A model generated the notes under the pieces. It did no database searches. It was not told the origin of the DNA and saw only the letters and a list, made by a program, of their open reading frames with translations. The position numbers and the translations under genes are program-made. Shown one piece after another: positions 44,511 to 53,680 of a stretch of DNA of 64,000 nucleotides; position 1 is the stretch's first letter; each line of letters starts with the position of its first letter. Source of the DNA: Bryobacterales bacterium (GTDB lineage Bacteria > Acidobacteriota > Terriglobia > Bryobacterales > UBA6623); the NCBI GenBank assembly GCA_022826925.1, contig JAJDTX010000033.1, positions 16,645 to 80,644 of the forward strand. Reading direction: 5' to 3'.

Positions 44511-45476
44511 TTATCTGTGGGCGGCCAAGGTCCTTGTGACCAAGTGCGAATGCGCTTCGATCGCCTCTCTTATTCTAAGTGCGAGTTGTAGCGCTCCGAG
44601 GGCGTCTTGCCCCGTTACGCGGGGCTGCGAGCGATCCCGCACGCAGCGCAAGAAGGATTCCAGCTGCCGTCGCAGCGGTTCGTCGTCGTCCGGGGCCAGA
44701 GGTAGGATGCGCAAACCTGCCGAGCTTTCAAGTCCAATGCGAACCCCCTCGCGCTTGATGTAGTCCACCGAGATGTATTCGCGCGGTTGGAAGAAGCGCA
44801 GCTTGCGAATCCTCTCGGTGGAAACCCTGCTGGCTGTGAGGTTTGCAACGCAGCCGTTCTCGAACTGGATGCGCGCGTTCGCGATGTCGGTCGTGTTGGA
44901 AATCACGGAAAGGCCGCTGGCAGACACGTCGCGCACCGGCGAATCGACGAGCTTCAGCACGATATCAAGGTCGTGGATCATCAGATCGAGCACGACGTCT
45001 ATATCCAGGCTTCGCGGGCTGAACGGGCTCATCCGGTGGATCTCAAAAAACAGGGGCAGCGTGGCCGCGTCCGCCGCTTGCTCGACGGCCGGGTTGAATC
45101 GCTCTAGGTGCCCGACCTGCAGGACACGGCCGGCATTTCGAGCTGCCGTCACCAGATCTCTCGCCGACTCGACATCCGGGGCGATGGGCTTCTCGACCAG
45201 CAAGTCCACGCCCTGCGCCAGCAGCGCCAGCCCGACGCGGGCATGGTGCTGCGTCGGCACCGCGAGGCTCGCGGCCCGCACTCCGCGGGGCAGGGCCGCT
45301 GGGTCCGGCAGGGCCTCGCCGCCGTACTCGTCGGCGACCTGTCGGGCGCGCGCCATGTCGCGATCGACCACGGCGAGGAGGTTCGCCTCGGGCAGGGCGG
45401 CGTAGACGCGGGCGTGCTGTCGCCCGAAGTTGCCGGCGCCAACGACCGCAACCGGGATTGGTTCGCCCGCGCTCAC
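44511..45476 (-). CDS. Gfo/Idh/MocA-family oxidoreductase, GnnA-like
   Basis: 321-residue cytoplasmic enzyme without a signal. Rossmann fold VAVVGAGNFGRQHARVYA, catalytic block VEKPIAPDVESA, then GHLERFNPAV and DLMIHDLDIVLKLVD. This subgroup, with GHLERFNP and the short length, resembles GnnA-like UDP-GlcNAc 3-dehydrogenases found near lipid A genes, which would give 3-amino sugars for lipid A; it also resembles other sugar-nucleotide oxidoreductases, so the substrate is inferred. GTG 45476 is used. It directly abuts TonB. Together with LptD elsewhere, it points to LPS synthesis. Confidence 0.8.
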   Translation of the reverse strand: MSAGEPIPVAVVGAGNFGRQHARVYAALPEANLLAVVDRDMARARQVADEYGGEALPDPAALPRGVRAASLAVPTQHHARVGLALLAQGVDLLVEKPIAPDVESARDLVTAARNAGRVLQVGHLERFNPAVEQAADAATLPLFFEIHRMSPFSPRSLDIDVVLDLMIHDLDIVLKLVDSPVRDVSASGLSVISNTTDIANARIQFENGCVANLTASRVSTERIRKLRFFQPREYISVDYIKREGVRIGLESSAGLRILPLAPDDDEPLRRQLESFLRCVRDRSQPRVTGQDALGALQLALRIREAIEAHSHLVTRTLAAHR

Positions 45477-45510
45477 TTGCGTTCCGTCTGCCTAGGCCGA
45501 TCCGATCCGG

Positions 45511-46968
45511 CTAGCGCAGGTCGTAGGCCACCAGCTCCGTTTGGTTGCGGACGAACAACAGGCCGTCCGCCATGGCCGGGACGTTCCAGGTCTTGCCCGG
45601 GATGGAATCGAAGCGAACGAGCTCCCGGTACTCGGTAGGCGTGGCTTCCACCAGGGCCAGCTCTCCGTCCTCGCTGATGATCACCAAGTGACCGGACGCA
45701 TACAGGAGTTGTCCGTAGCGGTAGCGGCCTTTCTTCCAGAGACGCTCGCCGCTGCGCACGTCAACCGCTGCAAGGATCCCCTCGTCCAGCCCGTAGACAA
45801 CCCCGTCGACCAGCACCGAAGGATTGAACTTGTTCTTCATGTTGAGGTTGAACCAGACCTCTTCGACAGAGAAGCCGCTATCGCCCTGGGAGATCTGCAG
45901 CAGCGTCGCCCCGTGGCCGTAGCCGGACGAGACGAACACATGGCTGGCATCCACGACCAGAGGCTGGGCGCAATTGGCGTCGTAGCTCGTCTTCCAGGGG
46001 TGGCTCCAGAGCTCGGAGCCGTCGTCCAATGACGCGCCGAGCACCCGCGTCCCGCTCACGATCAGCAGTTGCCGCTGCCCGGCGAGCGTCGCCACCTGCG
46101 GGGAGACGTATCCGGCCTTGTCGTCGAGGTTCGACCAGAGAACGTCGCCGGTAAGCTTGTCGTAGGCGAAGATCGACTTCCCGCCCCTCCCGCCGGGCAG
46201 GGCGATGACCATGTCGTCAACCACCAGAGGGGCCGCCGCCATGCCCCAGGTCAGGTTGGAGGCGTTGGCGTCCCTGAGGATGTTCCGCTGCCAGAGCACG
46301 TCCCCATTGCCGGCAGCCAGGCACAGCAGGTCGCCGTTCGCGCCCTGCGCGTAGATCTTGCCGTCTGACCAGGTCGGCGTGGCGCGAGGCCCGTCGCCTC
46401 CCATCGATTCGCTGAACCGAGACTTCCACGAGTGCTCCCAAGCTTGGCGGCCGTCCTCAATCCTGTAAGCTGCTACGACTTCGCGATCGCGTCGCTGCTC
46501 GATCGTGAACAGCAGCCCGTCGGCCACGACCATCGAGGCGTAGCCGCCGCCGATCTGCTCGCGCCAGAGTTCCCGCGGGCCGTCGGGCGGCCAGTCGGTT
46601 CTGATGGGCGATTGATCATAAATTCCGGCGCGTCCCGGGCCGCGGTACTCGGTCCAGTAGTTCGCCGTCGCGGAAGCGTCGTCGGGGGGGCTTGCGGCGG
46701 CAGGCCTAGCCATGACAGGGGCCGCGGCCTGGGACGCGTCTCCTTCCGCTCGGGCCAATGAAACAGTGTCTAGGCGCCGGCCTGCCTCCAGATCCTCCAT
46801 GCGCGACTCGGAGTCGACGTGCTCGACCACCAAGCCCCGGCCGGAACCGGAAAGACCGATCGTCGCTCCTGACCAGTGCACGTACAGCCCGCCCGCCACG
46901 GCCACGGCGCAGATCGCTCCGAGAACGTACAGGGCAGTACGAATTAGGCTCTTGGCAAGCAACGGCAT
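45511..46968 (-). CDS. PQQ-like beta-propeller repeat protein, membrane-anchored
   Basis: 485 residues. An N-terminal helix (TALYVLGAICAVAVAGGLYVHW) anchors the protein, followed by an extended region and a beta-propeller of the PQQ/BamB-like type starting at WTEYRGPGRAGIYDQ. Repeats show the WxxxDG/G-xxLW spacing: GPRELWREQIGG, GRQAWEHSW, NGDVLWQRNI, TGDVLWSNLDD, GSELWSHPW, GERLWKKGRY. No PQQ-ligand signature or heme motif is evident, so it is probably a scaffold or BamB-like rather than a dehydrogenase. GAGGGAGA is located just before the ATG. Function unknown. Confidence 0.82.
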   Translation of the reverse strand: MPLLAKSLIRTALYVLGAICAVAVAGGLYVHWSGATIGLSGSGRGLVVEHVDSESRMEDLEAGRRLDTVSLARAEGDASQAAAPVMARPAAASPPDDASATANYWTEYRGPGRAGIYDQSPIRTDWPPDGPRELWREQIGGGYASMVVADGLLFTIEQRRDREVVAAYRIEDGRQAWEHSWKSRFSESMGGDGPRATPTWSDGKIYAQGANGDLLCLAAGNGDVLWQRNILRDANASNLTWGMAAAPLVVDDMVIALPGGRGGKSIFAYDKLTGDVLWSNLDDKAGYVSPQVATLAGQRQLLIVSGTRVLGASLDDGSELWSHPWKTSYDANCAQPLVVDASHVFVSSGYGHGATLLQISQGDSGFSVEEVWFNLNMKNKFNPSVLVDGVVYGLDEGILAAVDVRSGERLWKKGRYRYGQLLYASGHLVIISEDGELALVEATPTEYRELVRFDSIPGKTWNVPAMADGLLFVRNQTELVAYDLR

Positions 46969-47010
46969 CGATCTCCCTCACCTACGACCGCGAGGATCGC
47001 TGCTCTTAGC

Positions 47011-48669
47011 CTAGCGGACATGGCGCTGCGCGATCGGGAATCGGCGGCCCATCCCGAATGCCTTCGATGTCACGCGCAGGCCCGGAGCGGCTTGCTGGCG
47101 CTTGTATTCGTTGCGGTCCACCATGCGGGCGATTTCCCGCACCATTTCGAGCGGATGGCCCAAGCGCTCGGCGATTTCCGGCGCGGACAGGCACTCTTCG
47201 ACGTATAGCCGCAGGATCGGATCCAGCACCTCGTAGGGCGGCAGGGAATCGGAATCCTTTTGATCGGGCCTCAGCTCCGCCGACGGCGGCTTGTCCAGCA
47301 CCGATTGAGGGATGCCGCCGGGATGCCGCTCGTTGGCCACTCGCGCCAGCTCGTAGGCCAGTGTCTTCGGCACGTCGCTGATGACCGCCAAGCCCCCGCA
47401 CATATCGCCGTAGATCGTGCAGTAGCCAACGGCCAGTTCGCTCTTGTTTCCGGTGGTGAGCACTAGGCTTTGGAACTTGTTGGACAACGCCATCAGGGTC
47501 GTTCCGCGCAGGCGTGCCTGGAGGTTTTCCTCGGCGATATTCGGGGCCAGGCCCTTGAAGGCGGGCGCCAGTTGGGCCTCGAACGCCCGGTATGCCGAAT
47601 TGATGCCGATCGTGAGGAATTGGATCCCCATAGCCTCTGCCGTACCCCGCGCGTCGATCAGGCTGCCTTCGGAGGAGTATGGTCCCGGCATGGCCACGCC
47701 GGTAACGTTGCCCGGGCCCAGCGCCTCGGTCGCGATCACGGTCGTGAGGGCCGAGTCGATCCCGCCGCTCATTCCAACGAGCGCCTTGCTGAACCCGCAC
47801 TTCCTGACGTAATCGCGAGTTCCCAGCACCAGCGCGTCGTACACGGAATCGGTGTCACCAGCAGCGCTCTCCTCCGACCACGTGTCTTGCGGCGCCTCGC
47901 GGGCGGAGCCCGGCTCCCAGCAAACCACATCCTCCGCGAAGGACAGCGCCCGCGCCCGGAGAGTCCCGGATCCGTCAACGGCGAAGCTCGACCCGTCGAA
48001 AATCAGTTGGTCGTTGCCGCCGACCTGGTTCACGAGGGCTACGGGCACCTGGTGGCGCGCTGCCACGGCCTTGAACATGGCCAGCCGGAATCCGCGCCTG
48101 CCGACGTGGTACGGCGAGGCGGAAATGTTGACGAGCAGGTCGATCCCTTGCCTGGCCAACTCCTCGACCGGATCCGTGGAATACCGCGAGCGCTCCCAGA
48201 ATTGCTTGTCGTTCCATGCGTCCTCGCAGATCGTGAGGCCGATCCGCTGCCCCCGGAACTCCCAAACCGCGGTCTGCTCTCCGGCTCGGAAGTAACGCGC
48301 CTCGTCGAAGACGTCGTATGTCGGTAGCAGCAGCTTGCTCTGGCGGAAGACGACACCGCCTTGGTCGAGGCAGGCCAAGCAGTTTGCCGCCTTGCCCGAC
48401 TCGCCGGCTTCACCGCAGTAGCCCACGACCAGAGCTGTGTCCAAGCTGGCGGATTCCCGCGCCAGGCGCTGCAGCTGGGACTCGTTCGCGTCGCGGAAAC
48501 CTGCCGTGGTGACGAGGTCGAGCGGCGGGTAGCCGCAGATCGACAGCTCCGGAAATACAGTTAGGTCCGCGCCTTGGTCGTTCGCCTCGCGGGCGCACTG
48601 CAGGATGCGATCGGTGTTGGCCTCTAGATCCCCAACGGTGAAGTTGAGTTGCGCGAGCGCTACCCTCAT
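47011..48669 (-). CDS. nadE: glutamine-dependent NAD+ synthetase
   Basis: 552-residue two-domain enzyme. The N-terminal nitrilase-like glutaminase has the Glu-Lys-Cys triad in LTVFPELSICGYPPLDL, FRQSKLLLPTYDVFDE and LTICEDAWND. The C-terminal synthetase holds the ATP pyrophosphatase loop GMSGGIDSALTTVIATEAL and later GTTLMALSNKFQSLVLTTGNKSELAVGY. It converts nicotinic acid adenine dinucleotide to NAD using glutamine as nitrogen source. Length is normal for the bifunctional class. It lies 42 bases downstream on the minus strand from nothing coupled; a TAGAGT lies upstream of the start. Confidence 0.95.
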   Translation of the reverse strand: MRVALAQLNFTVGDLEANTDRILQCAREANDQGADLTVFPELSICGYPPLDLVTTAGFRDANESQLQRLARESASLDTALVVGYCGEAGESGKAANCLACLDQGGVVFRQSKLLLPTYDVFDEARYFRAGEQTAVWEFRGQRIGLTICEDAWNDKQFWERSRYSTDPVEELARQGIDLLVNISASPYHVGRRGFRLAMFKAVAARHQVPVALVNQVGGNDQLIFDGSSFAVDGSGTLRARALSFAEDVVCWEPGSAREAPQDTWSEESAAGDTDSVYDALVLGTRDYVRKCGFSKALVGMSGGIDSALTTVIATEALGPGNVTGVAMPGPYSSEGSLIDARGTAEAMGIQFLTIGINSAYRAFEAQLAPAFKGLAPNIAEENLQARLRGTTLMALSNKFQSLVLTTGNKSELAVGYCTIYGDMCGGLAVISDVPKTLAYELARVANERHPGGIPQSVLDKPPSAELRPDQKDSDSLPPYEVLDPILRLYVEECLSAPEIAERLGHPLEMVREIARMVDRNEYKRQQAAPGLRVTSKAFGMGRRFPIAQRHVR

Positions 48670-48786
48670 CGATCCTAGCTCTACTCTATTGTCTGGCTAG
48701 GACGGGACCGGGTGCGGTTCGGCACGCCCCCGTTAGGCTTTGCTGCGGCAGCGGCCCGCGGCCGGCTACCAAGTTCCACGTAGCGG

Positions 48787-50007
48787 CTAGAACGTGTGCC
48801 CGTCGGTCAGGGTGAGGCGGAACGGGCTCTTGGAGAGACCGCTGGCTACCCCATCGATGGTCAGCATGGATCCGGTCCGCAGTCCCGAGCGGAGGCGGTT
48901 CTCTAGGTTCAGCACGACCTCCGTGCTGCCCCCGGGCTCGCTGGTCAGGTTGACAGTCGCCGGTCTTTCGGGCGGACTCGCCGAAACCACGTACAGGCGC
49001 ATCTTCGGGGTCAGCTTGCCGTTGAGGTCAGCCCAAATGCTATCCCCTGCGGGCTCGAGCAGGCGCGTCTTGAGATCCTTGAAGACCCACAGCATCGGGT
49101 TCTCTTTGCGGGACTTCTGGTCGGCCTCGAATTGCAACTCCTCGGACGACTTCAGTTCGATGCGCTCGCTTGACAACGCCCCGGCCCTGGCCATTTCCTC
49201 GATCTTGGGCCAGTAGAGGGCATAGGCTTCGTCGCCGTAGTTGCTCTTGAGCAGGTTCTGCACGTATTCCAGAACCTGCGTCCGGCCCTCGGCGGCCATC
49301 GAGTTCGGGCCGTCATACAGCGCGGCGCGGGCAAACGAGACGAAGGCCTGATCGTACTTTGCGGCATCCTGCTGCGCGAGCACCACCTGGCCAAGCCAAT
49401 AGGAAACCTGACCGCGCGACGGGTCGATGGAGAGCACCTCGCGGAACGAATTTTCAGCGGACGAGTTGTCCTTCTGCTGCATGCGCCCCCAGCCGATTGT
49501 CAAATGCGACGATGCCACGGCTTGCGCCTTGGCGTTGTCCCACGCCTCTTGCGCGACCGTGTCGGGCTTGTTCGCGAACTGCTGGTCGACGAGCTTCAGC
49601 ACGGAATTGGCGGCATCGATGCCGTCGCTCACCGTCTGCTCGTCGGCTTTGCCCAGATACGGGCTCGAAAGCGTGATGACGTAGTGCGCGGTGAAGTCAT
49701 CCGGCACCTTGGTGAGGAGCGTCTTCGCGGCTTCTACCGCTTCCGCTGTCTGGCCGGTCTTTTGGTAGCTGTCGAGGTAGAAGCGCGCGCGCTCCACGTG
49801 GTAGTCCGTCTCGGGGTACTTCTCGGTCCACTCGTCGAGCACCAAGAGCTTCGCGGCCGGGTCTGCCTCGCCGTAGACCTTGGTGATCACATCGTACTCA
49901 GCCCGGTCCTTGTAGTTCTTCTCCTGCGGATTCGGGATGGCGACGGCGGCCACCATCAGAAGCAGACACGTTGTGAGTGCGCAGTGCGCAGCTTTCTTCA
50001 AGATCAT
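48787..50007 (-). CDS. secreted TPR-repeat protein
   Basis: About 406 residues. ATG 50007 opens a signal peptide (KKAAHCALTTCLLLMVAAVA); longer frames from ATG 50040 or TTG 50076 add polar residues and lack a ribosome binding site. The body is TPR-like: YPETDYHVERARFYLDSYQ, KDNSSAENSFREVLSIDPSRGQVSYWLG, AQQDAAKYDQAFVSFARAALYDG. The last 110 residues form a small beta-rich domain (KLTPKMRLYVVSASPPERPA, GGSTEVVLNLENRLRSGLRTGS). Common in Acidobacteriota; role unknown, probably a periplasmic scaffold. Confidence 0.8.
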   Translation of the reverse strand: MILKKAAHCALTTCLLLMVAAVAIPNPQEKNYKDRAEYDVITKVYGEADPAAKLLVLDEWTEKYPETDYHVERARFYLDSYQKTGQTAEAVEAAKTLLTKVPDDFTAHYVITLSSPYLGKADEQTVSDGIDAANSVLKLVDQQFANKPDTVAQEAWDNAKAQAVASSHLTIGWGRMQQKDNSSAENSFREVLSIDPSRGQVSYWLGQVVLAQQDAAKYDQAFVSFARAALYDGPNSMAAEGRTQVLEYVQNLLKSNYGDEAYALYWPKIEEMARAGALSSERIELKSSEELQFEADQKSRKENPMLWVFKDLKTRLLEPAGDSIWADLNGKLTPKMRLYVVSASPPERPATVNLTSEPGGSTEVVLNLENRLRSGLRTGSMLTIDGVASGLSKSPFRLTLTDGHTF

Positions 50008-50121
50008 TCCCTGAACTCCGAAGCCATCGTCTGACGGCATAGAGAAAATGATGGCACACTTCCGCAGGTGGCGCAACGGCTCCTATCAAGCGGAAAACGA
50101 GCTCTTACTCATCTTTGAGAA

Positions 50122-50151
50122 AGTATAGCCGCCCCGGGCTGCGGCGTGCAA
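50122..50151 (-). promoter_or_regulatory. promoter of the TPR-repeat gene
   Basis: On the minus strand TTGCAC (50151-50146) and TATACT (50127-50122) are 18 bases apart, a good sigma70-like pair. A start near 50115 would give a leader of about 110 bases before ATG 50007. Confidence 0.5.
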
Positions 50152-50532
50152 GTGAACGCGCGCAACGCGGCAACCGGCCGCGTTCCGGGGCCGGGCGGGT
50201 CTGCTGCGCACTGCGACTCCCCTCCAGCAAGCGTGCAGGTCCGCGCACCGAATCCTTACCGCCAAGGTGCGAACCGCTGCTAGGAACCCCGAGCGCTTGG
50301 GGCCCCGGACAGCCGAAATGCGATCTCGCCCGCTGTTCGGCTAAGACTGAGAGCGGTTCTGGCGGTCTCAGGCGCCGGTCGCTCGCAGCCACCACACTGG
50401 CACGGCGGGCGATCGCTATCCGGCTAGTCGGCACTGAGCGCAGCCCGGTCCCACGGGGCGTTTGGTTGTTGTAAGTTTGACCCTATCTCGCGCGCAAGTT
50501 TGAGCCCGTGTCTACAAGTAGAAAATCATTGC
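50152..50532. other. intergenic region, no gene seen
   Basis: Divergent gap between the TPR gene and the small basic protein. No coding sequence recognised. From about 50470 on, base composition becomes clearly AT-richer. Confidence 0.4.
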
Positions 50533-50561
50533 TTGACAACCCACTGGATTTCCTGTTATTT
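50533..50561 (+). promoter_or_regulatory. sigma70-like promoter of the small basic protein
   Basis: Consensus TTGACA (50533-50538), a 17-base spacer, and TTATTT (50556-50561). It leads to a leader of roughly 130 bases ahead of ATG 50696, unusually long and AT-rich for this window. Confidence 0.55.
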
Positions 50562-50695
50562 GTGGGACTAGCACATGCCTGAGGGTCCACTTGGCCCAAC
50601 GTTTGAAACACGGGAATCCACTCCAAGAATTGCATTGATCAAGTCAATCTGAGTGATTGGATGGATCCCACTCTAGAAGGAGCAACAGTCGCACA

Positions 50696-50944
50696 ATGGA
50701 CATCAACAAAATCCTCAATGAGTTGAAGACCGAGCTGGACCAAAACAGCACCGCCATCGCGGCTCTGAGCGGCCTGCCAATGAGCCGCGAGACCAAGAAG
50801 GTTCTCGATTACCTAGAAAGTAATCGCGCGTTGGTCGAAGACGCGGTCGTCGCCCTCGCGAACCTTGAGCGCAGCCGTGGAAAGCGCCGCGGACGCCGCC
50901 CAGCTTGGATCGAGGAAGTCATGGGATCCAGAGGCGCCAGCTAG
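50696..50944 (+). CDS. small basic protein of unknown function
   Basis: 82 residues: MDINKILNELKTELDQN begins an amphipathic helix, then MSRETKKVLDYLESNRALVE, ALANLERSRG and the strongly basic KRRGRRPAW patch. Similar short proteins, a coiled-coil start with an RGRRP-type basic patch, are recurrent in high-GC bacteria, but I know no function. The basic patch could bind nucleic acid. AAGGAG (50677-50682) is 13 bases ahead of the ATG, slightly far. An upstream in-frame ATG at 50657 lacks a site and is disfavoured. Confidence 0.65.
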   Translation: MDINKILNELKTELDQNSTAIAALSGLPMSRETKKVLDYLESNRALVEDAVVALANLERSRGKRRGRRPAWIEEVMGSRGAS

Positions 50945-51018
50945 GGCGTCTACCCCAAGCAGCCGCGGGCTTTCGGGCTTCGCCATTGACAGTGCGCCGG
51001 GTTTGCCGACAGGTGGGC

Positions 51019-53364
51019 TTAGTACAGCAGAAACGCTCGCCGCCTTGTCCGAAAATCGCTGATTGATTCGTCGATACGGCTCCAAATCGCCGCTGTGTCT
51101 TGGCCGTTATTCAGGGCCTCTACAGTTTCCGAATTGCCGACCAAATTCTTGGCCGGTTCAAAGTCTACTTTGTTGGCGTGAGTCTTGGCCAGCGCGCTGG
51201 CAACCACCAGTCCCAGGCGCGTTGGCTGCAGAGCGTTCCTATCTGTGATCGAAAACTGCACGCCATCGATTGCCGTGCCGCTGAACACCGAGGCGGTGGG
51301 CCTCTGTTGGCGGGCGTACACCCTTACGCCCGGCAAAGAGGTTTCGCGAATAGCGTCTGCCAACGCAACGCCGTCAATCCAGTCTGCGCCGACGAATTGG
51401 AACGGAGTGTCTGTTCCCCGGCCTACCGAGTAATTCGGCAGCTGCTCTAGCATGGCGATGCCGGGGTACAAGATGGCCTGGTCGAGTGTCCTGATGTTGG
51501 GCGAGGGGTTGACCCACGGCAGGCCGGTTTCGTCAAACCACAGGCTGCGCTCCCAGCCCTGCATGCGGACAACCTCGAGCTTGGCACCGATTTTTCTCTC
51601 CGCGTCGAACATTCCGGCCAGCTCTCCCACCGTCATGCCGTGGCGCACCGGGATGTTGTGGTAGGCCACGAAGGATTCCAGCTCGTCATCCCTGGGCGGC
51701 CCCTCGACGTCCACCCCGTTAATCGGGTTGGGCCGGTCCAGCACGTAGAATTCGATGCCCGCTTCGGCTGCCGCCTCCAAGGCGTATCCCATGGTCGTGA
51801 TGTAGGTGTAGAAGCGCGCGCCGATGTCTTGGATATCGAACACGAGCGCGTCGAGGCCCCGCAACTGTTCAGCCGTTGGCCGCTTGCGGTCGCTGCGATA
51901 GAGGCTGTGGACGGCGACACCACTGCGCTGGTCGACGCCGTCGGCGATGTCCGGCTGGTCCAATTCTCCGCCCAGCCCGTGCTCGGGCGTGAAGATCAAT
52001 TCGAGGCTGACATCTGGCGCCGCGGCCAGCAGGTCGATGTTGCGCCGGCGCAGACGATCGATGCCCGTGTGGTTGGTCAAGAGCCCGATTTTCTTGCCGC
52101 GCAGACGTTCGAAGTCCTCGGATGCAAGCACATCCAGCCCAGTCTTTACAGGCGAAAAAACAGCTCTCTCGCGAGTGGGATCGGCTCGATCCGATAGGTC
52201 GGCGCCGCTCACGTTCAAGTTCGCCGCGACGATGGTCGCGACAAGGCTTCGCAGTCGGACCACGGATGTCTTCACGGTTGGATGGACGCGATTGGTCATC
52301 AGCACGACAAACGAATGGCTGACCGGGTCGATCCACACCGACGGCCCCGTATAGCCGGTGTGTCCGAACGATGCGGTGCTGAACAGGTCACCGCGAGGCG
52401 AGGAATAGGGCGTATCGATATCCCACCCGATCCCGCGTGCGACCGTGCCGTCAGGGCTCTGCGAGGTGCGCATGCGCAGCACGCTCAACGGGCTCAAGAT
52501 CCGCGTCCCGTCAAGTTCGCCGCCATTCAGCATCATGCGCGCGAAGGTGGCGACGTCTTTGGCAGTAGAGAATACCCCGGCCTGTCCCGAGACGCCCGCC
52601 ATCCTGCGTGTCGTGGGATCGTGAACAATGCCCCGTAGGAAGCTGCCATCTGCCAGCTGCACGGTCGGCGCGATGCGCGAGCGCAATTCGGCCTCGGGGC
52701 GGAAGGACGTATCGTGCATTCCGAGCGGTTCGAAGATGCGTTCTTCCGCAAACTTGTCCAGAGTTGTTCCGCTGATTCTGCGGACGATTTCCGCCAGGAG
52801 AATGTAGTTCACATCGCTGTAGACGAACTTCGTGTCGGGCGCGATTGTCGGGCTCTCCTGCAGGGCGAGATCGACGCCTGCTTGATAGCCTCGCCACGTG
52901 GATTCGAGCGGCAGTGTGGGGCGCAGTCCCGAAAAATGGGTGAGTAACTGTAGGACTGTGATGCGCGTGCGGTCTCGAAAATCAGGCAGATATACCTGAA
53001 TCCTGTCGTTGAGACGGACTTTGCCCTCTTCCGCCAGCATCATGATCGCCGGGGCTGTGACCATTACCTTGGTGAGGGATGCGCAATCGAAGATGGTGTC
53101 GATTTCCATCGGCTCGCGCCGCGGGGCCACGCTCTTGGCACCGTAGCTGGCAAAGTGCAGAAGCTGCCCGCGGGACTCAATCCACGCCACTGCCCCCGGC
53201 GTGATCCCGTCCGCGATCGCCTGGTTGATCGTTGTGTCGAGGATCTGTGAGCCTTGCCATTCCGCCGGCGTCGCGGTGGGCACTTGCGTAAGCACGCCCG
53301 CAGACGCGAGGGCGAGGACTGCGAGCGTGGCACCGCGAAGTCCGGAGCGGGTCGAGGTCTGCAC
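51019..53364 (-). CDS. fusion of beta-lactamase-like serine hydrolase and NamZ-type (DUF1343) exo-muramidase
   Basis: 781 residues. After a signal sequence (ATLAVLALASAGVLTQ) comes a class C beta-lactamase/esterase fold: Ser96-x-x-Lys99 in CASLTKV, YSDVNYILLAE (Tyr about 182), and GHTGYTGPSVW as the KTG-equivalent. From about residue 405 the second half is DUF1343: FERLRGKKIGLLTNHTGID, LIFTPEHGLGGELD, VFDIQDIGARFYTYITTMG, FYVLDRPNPING, PWVNPSPNIRT and GRGTDTPFQFVGADWID. DUF1343 includes NamZ, which removes terminal MurNAc from peptidoglycan. The fusion suggests a periplasmic cell-wall recycling enzyme. Substrate of the hydrolase domain unknown. Confidence 0.88.
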   Translation of the reverse strand: MQTSTRSGLRGATLAVLALASAGVLTQVPTATPAEWQGSQILDTTINQAIADGITPGAVAWIESRGQLLHFASYGAKSVAPRREPMEIDTIFDCASLTKVMVTAPAIMMLAEEGKVRLNDRIQVYLPDFRDRTRITVLQLLTHFSGLRPTLPLESTWRGYQAGVDLALQESPTIAPDTKFVYSDVNYILLAEIVRRISGTTLDKFAEERIFEPLGMHDTSFRPEAELRSRIAPTVQLADGSFLRGIVHDPTTRRMAGVSGQAGVFSTAKDVATFARMMLNGGELDGTRILSPLSVLRMRTSQSPDGTVARGIGWDIDTPYSSPRGDLFSTASFGHTGYTGPSVWIDPVSHSFVVLMTNRVHPTVKTSVVRLRSLVATIVAANLNVSGADLSDRADPTRERAVFSPVKTGLDVLASEDFERLRGKKIGLLTNHTGIDRLRRRNIDLLAAAPDVSLELIFTPEHGLGGELDQPDIADGVDQRSGVAVHSLYRSDRKRPTAEQLRGLDALVFDIQDIGARFYTYITTMGYALEAAAEAGIEFYVLDRPNPINGVDVEGPPRDDELESFVAYHNIPVRHGMTVGELAGMFDAERKIGAKLEVVRMQGWERSLWFDETGLPWVNPSPNIRTLDQAILYPGIAMLEQLPNYSVGRGTDTPFQFVGADWIDGVALADAIRETSLPGVRVYARQQRPTASVFSGTAIDGVQFSITDRNALQPTRLGLVVASALAKTHANKVDFEPAKNLVGNSETVEALNNGQDTAAIWSRIDESISDFRTRRRAFLLY

Positions 53365-53680
53365 AGGCTCATCGTATCAAGCAAAGGCATGCCTGAATCG
53401 CGCGGGAGCCGAGGCGTGAAACGACCGCGGTGCCGCCACCGCCAACGGTGTTCCGGCCTCCGCGGCAGCGCCGACGGACGGGCAGAGCCCGCCTGTTCCA
53501 ACCTGCGCCGGCAGCGTAGCTCGCAAGTGCCGTGAGGGGGGATCGATCGTCTAGGCGGCCCGCGGTGGGACGATTTGCGGGCGTGTCATACTAGGGCTCT
53601 GAAAGGTGCGCGGGTGCCGCTCAGGCCCGCGGTTCACTCTGGTCTCTGCGTCCCGCTGGCCGCGGCTTGCCCTTTATCTC
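53365..53680. other. intergenic region upstream of serS
   Basis: No gene recognised. A CATACT (53587-53592 region) resembles a -10 element. The region lies between divergent starts and probably holds the serS promoter; no T-box-like structure could be recognised. Confidence 0.3.
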
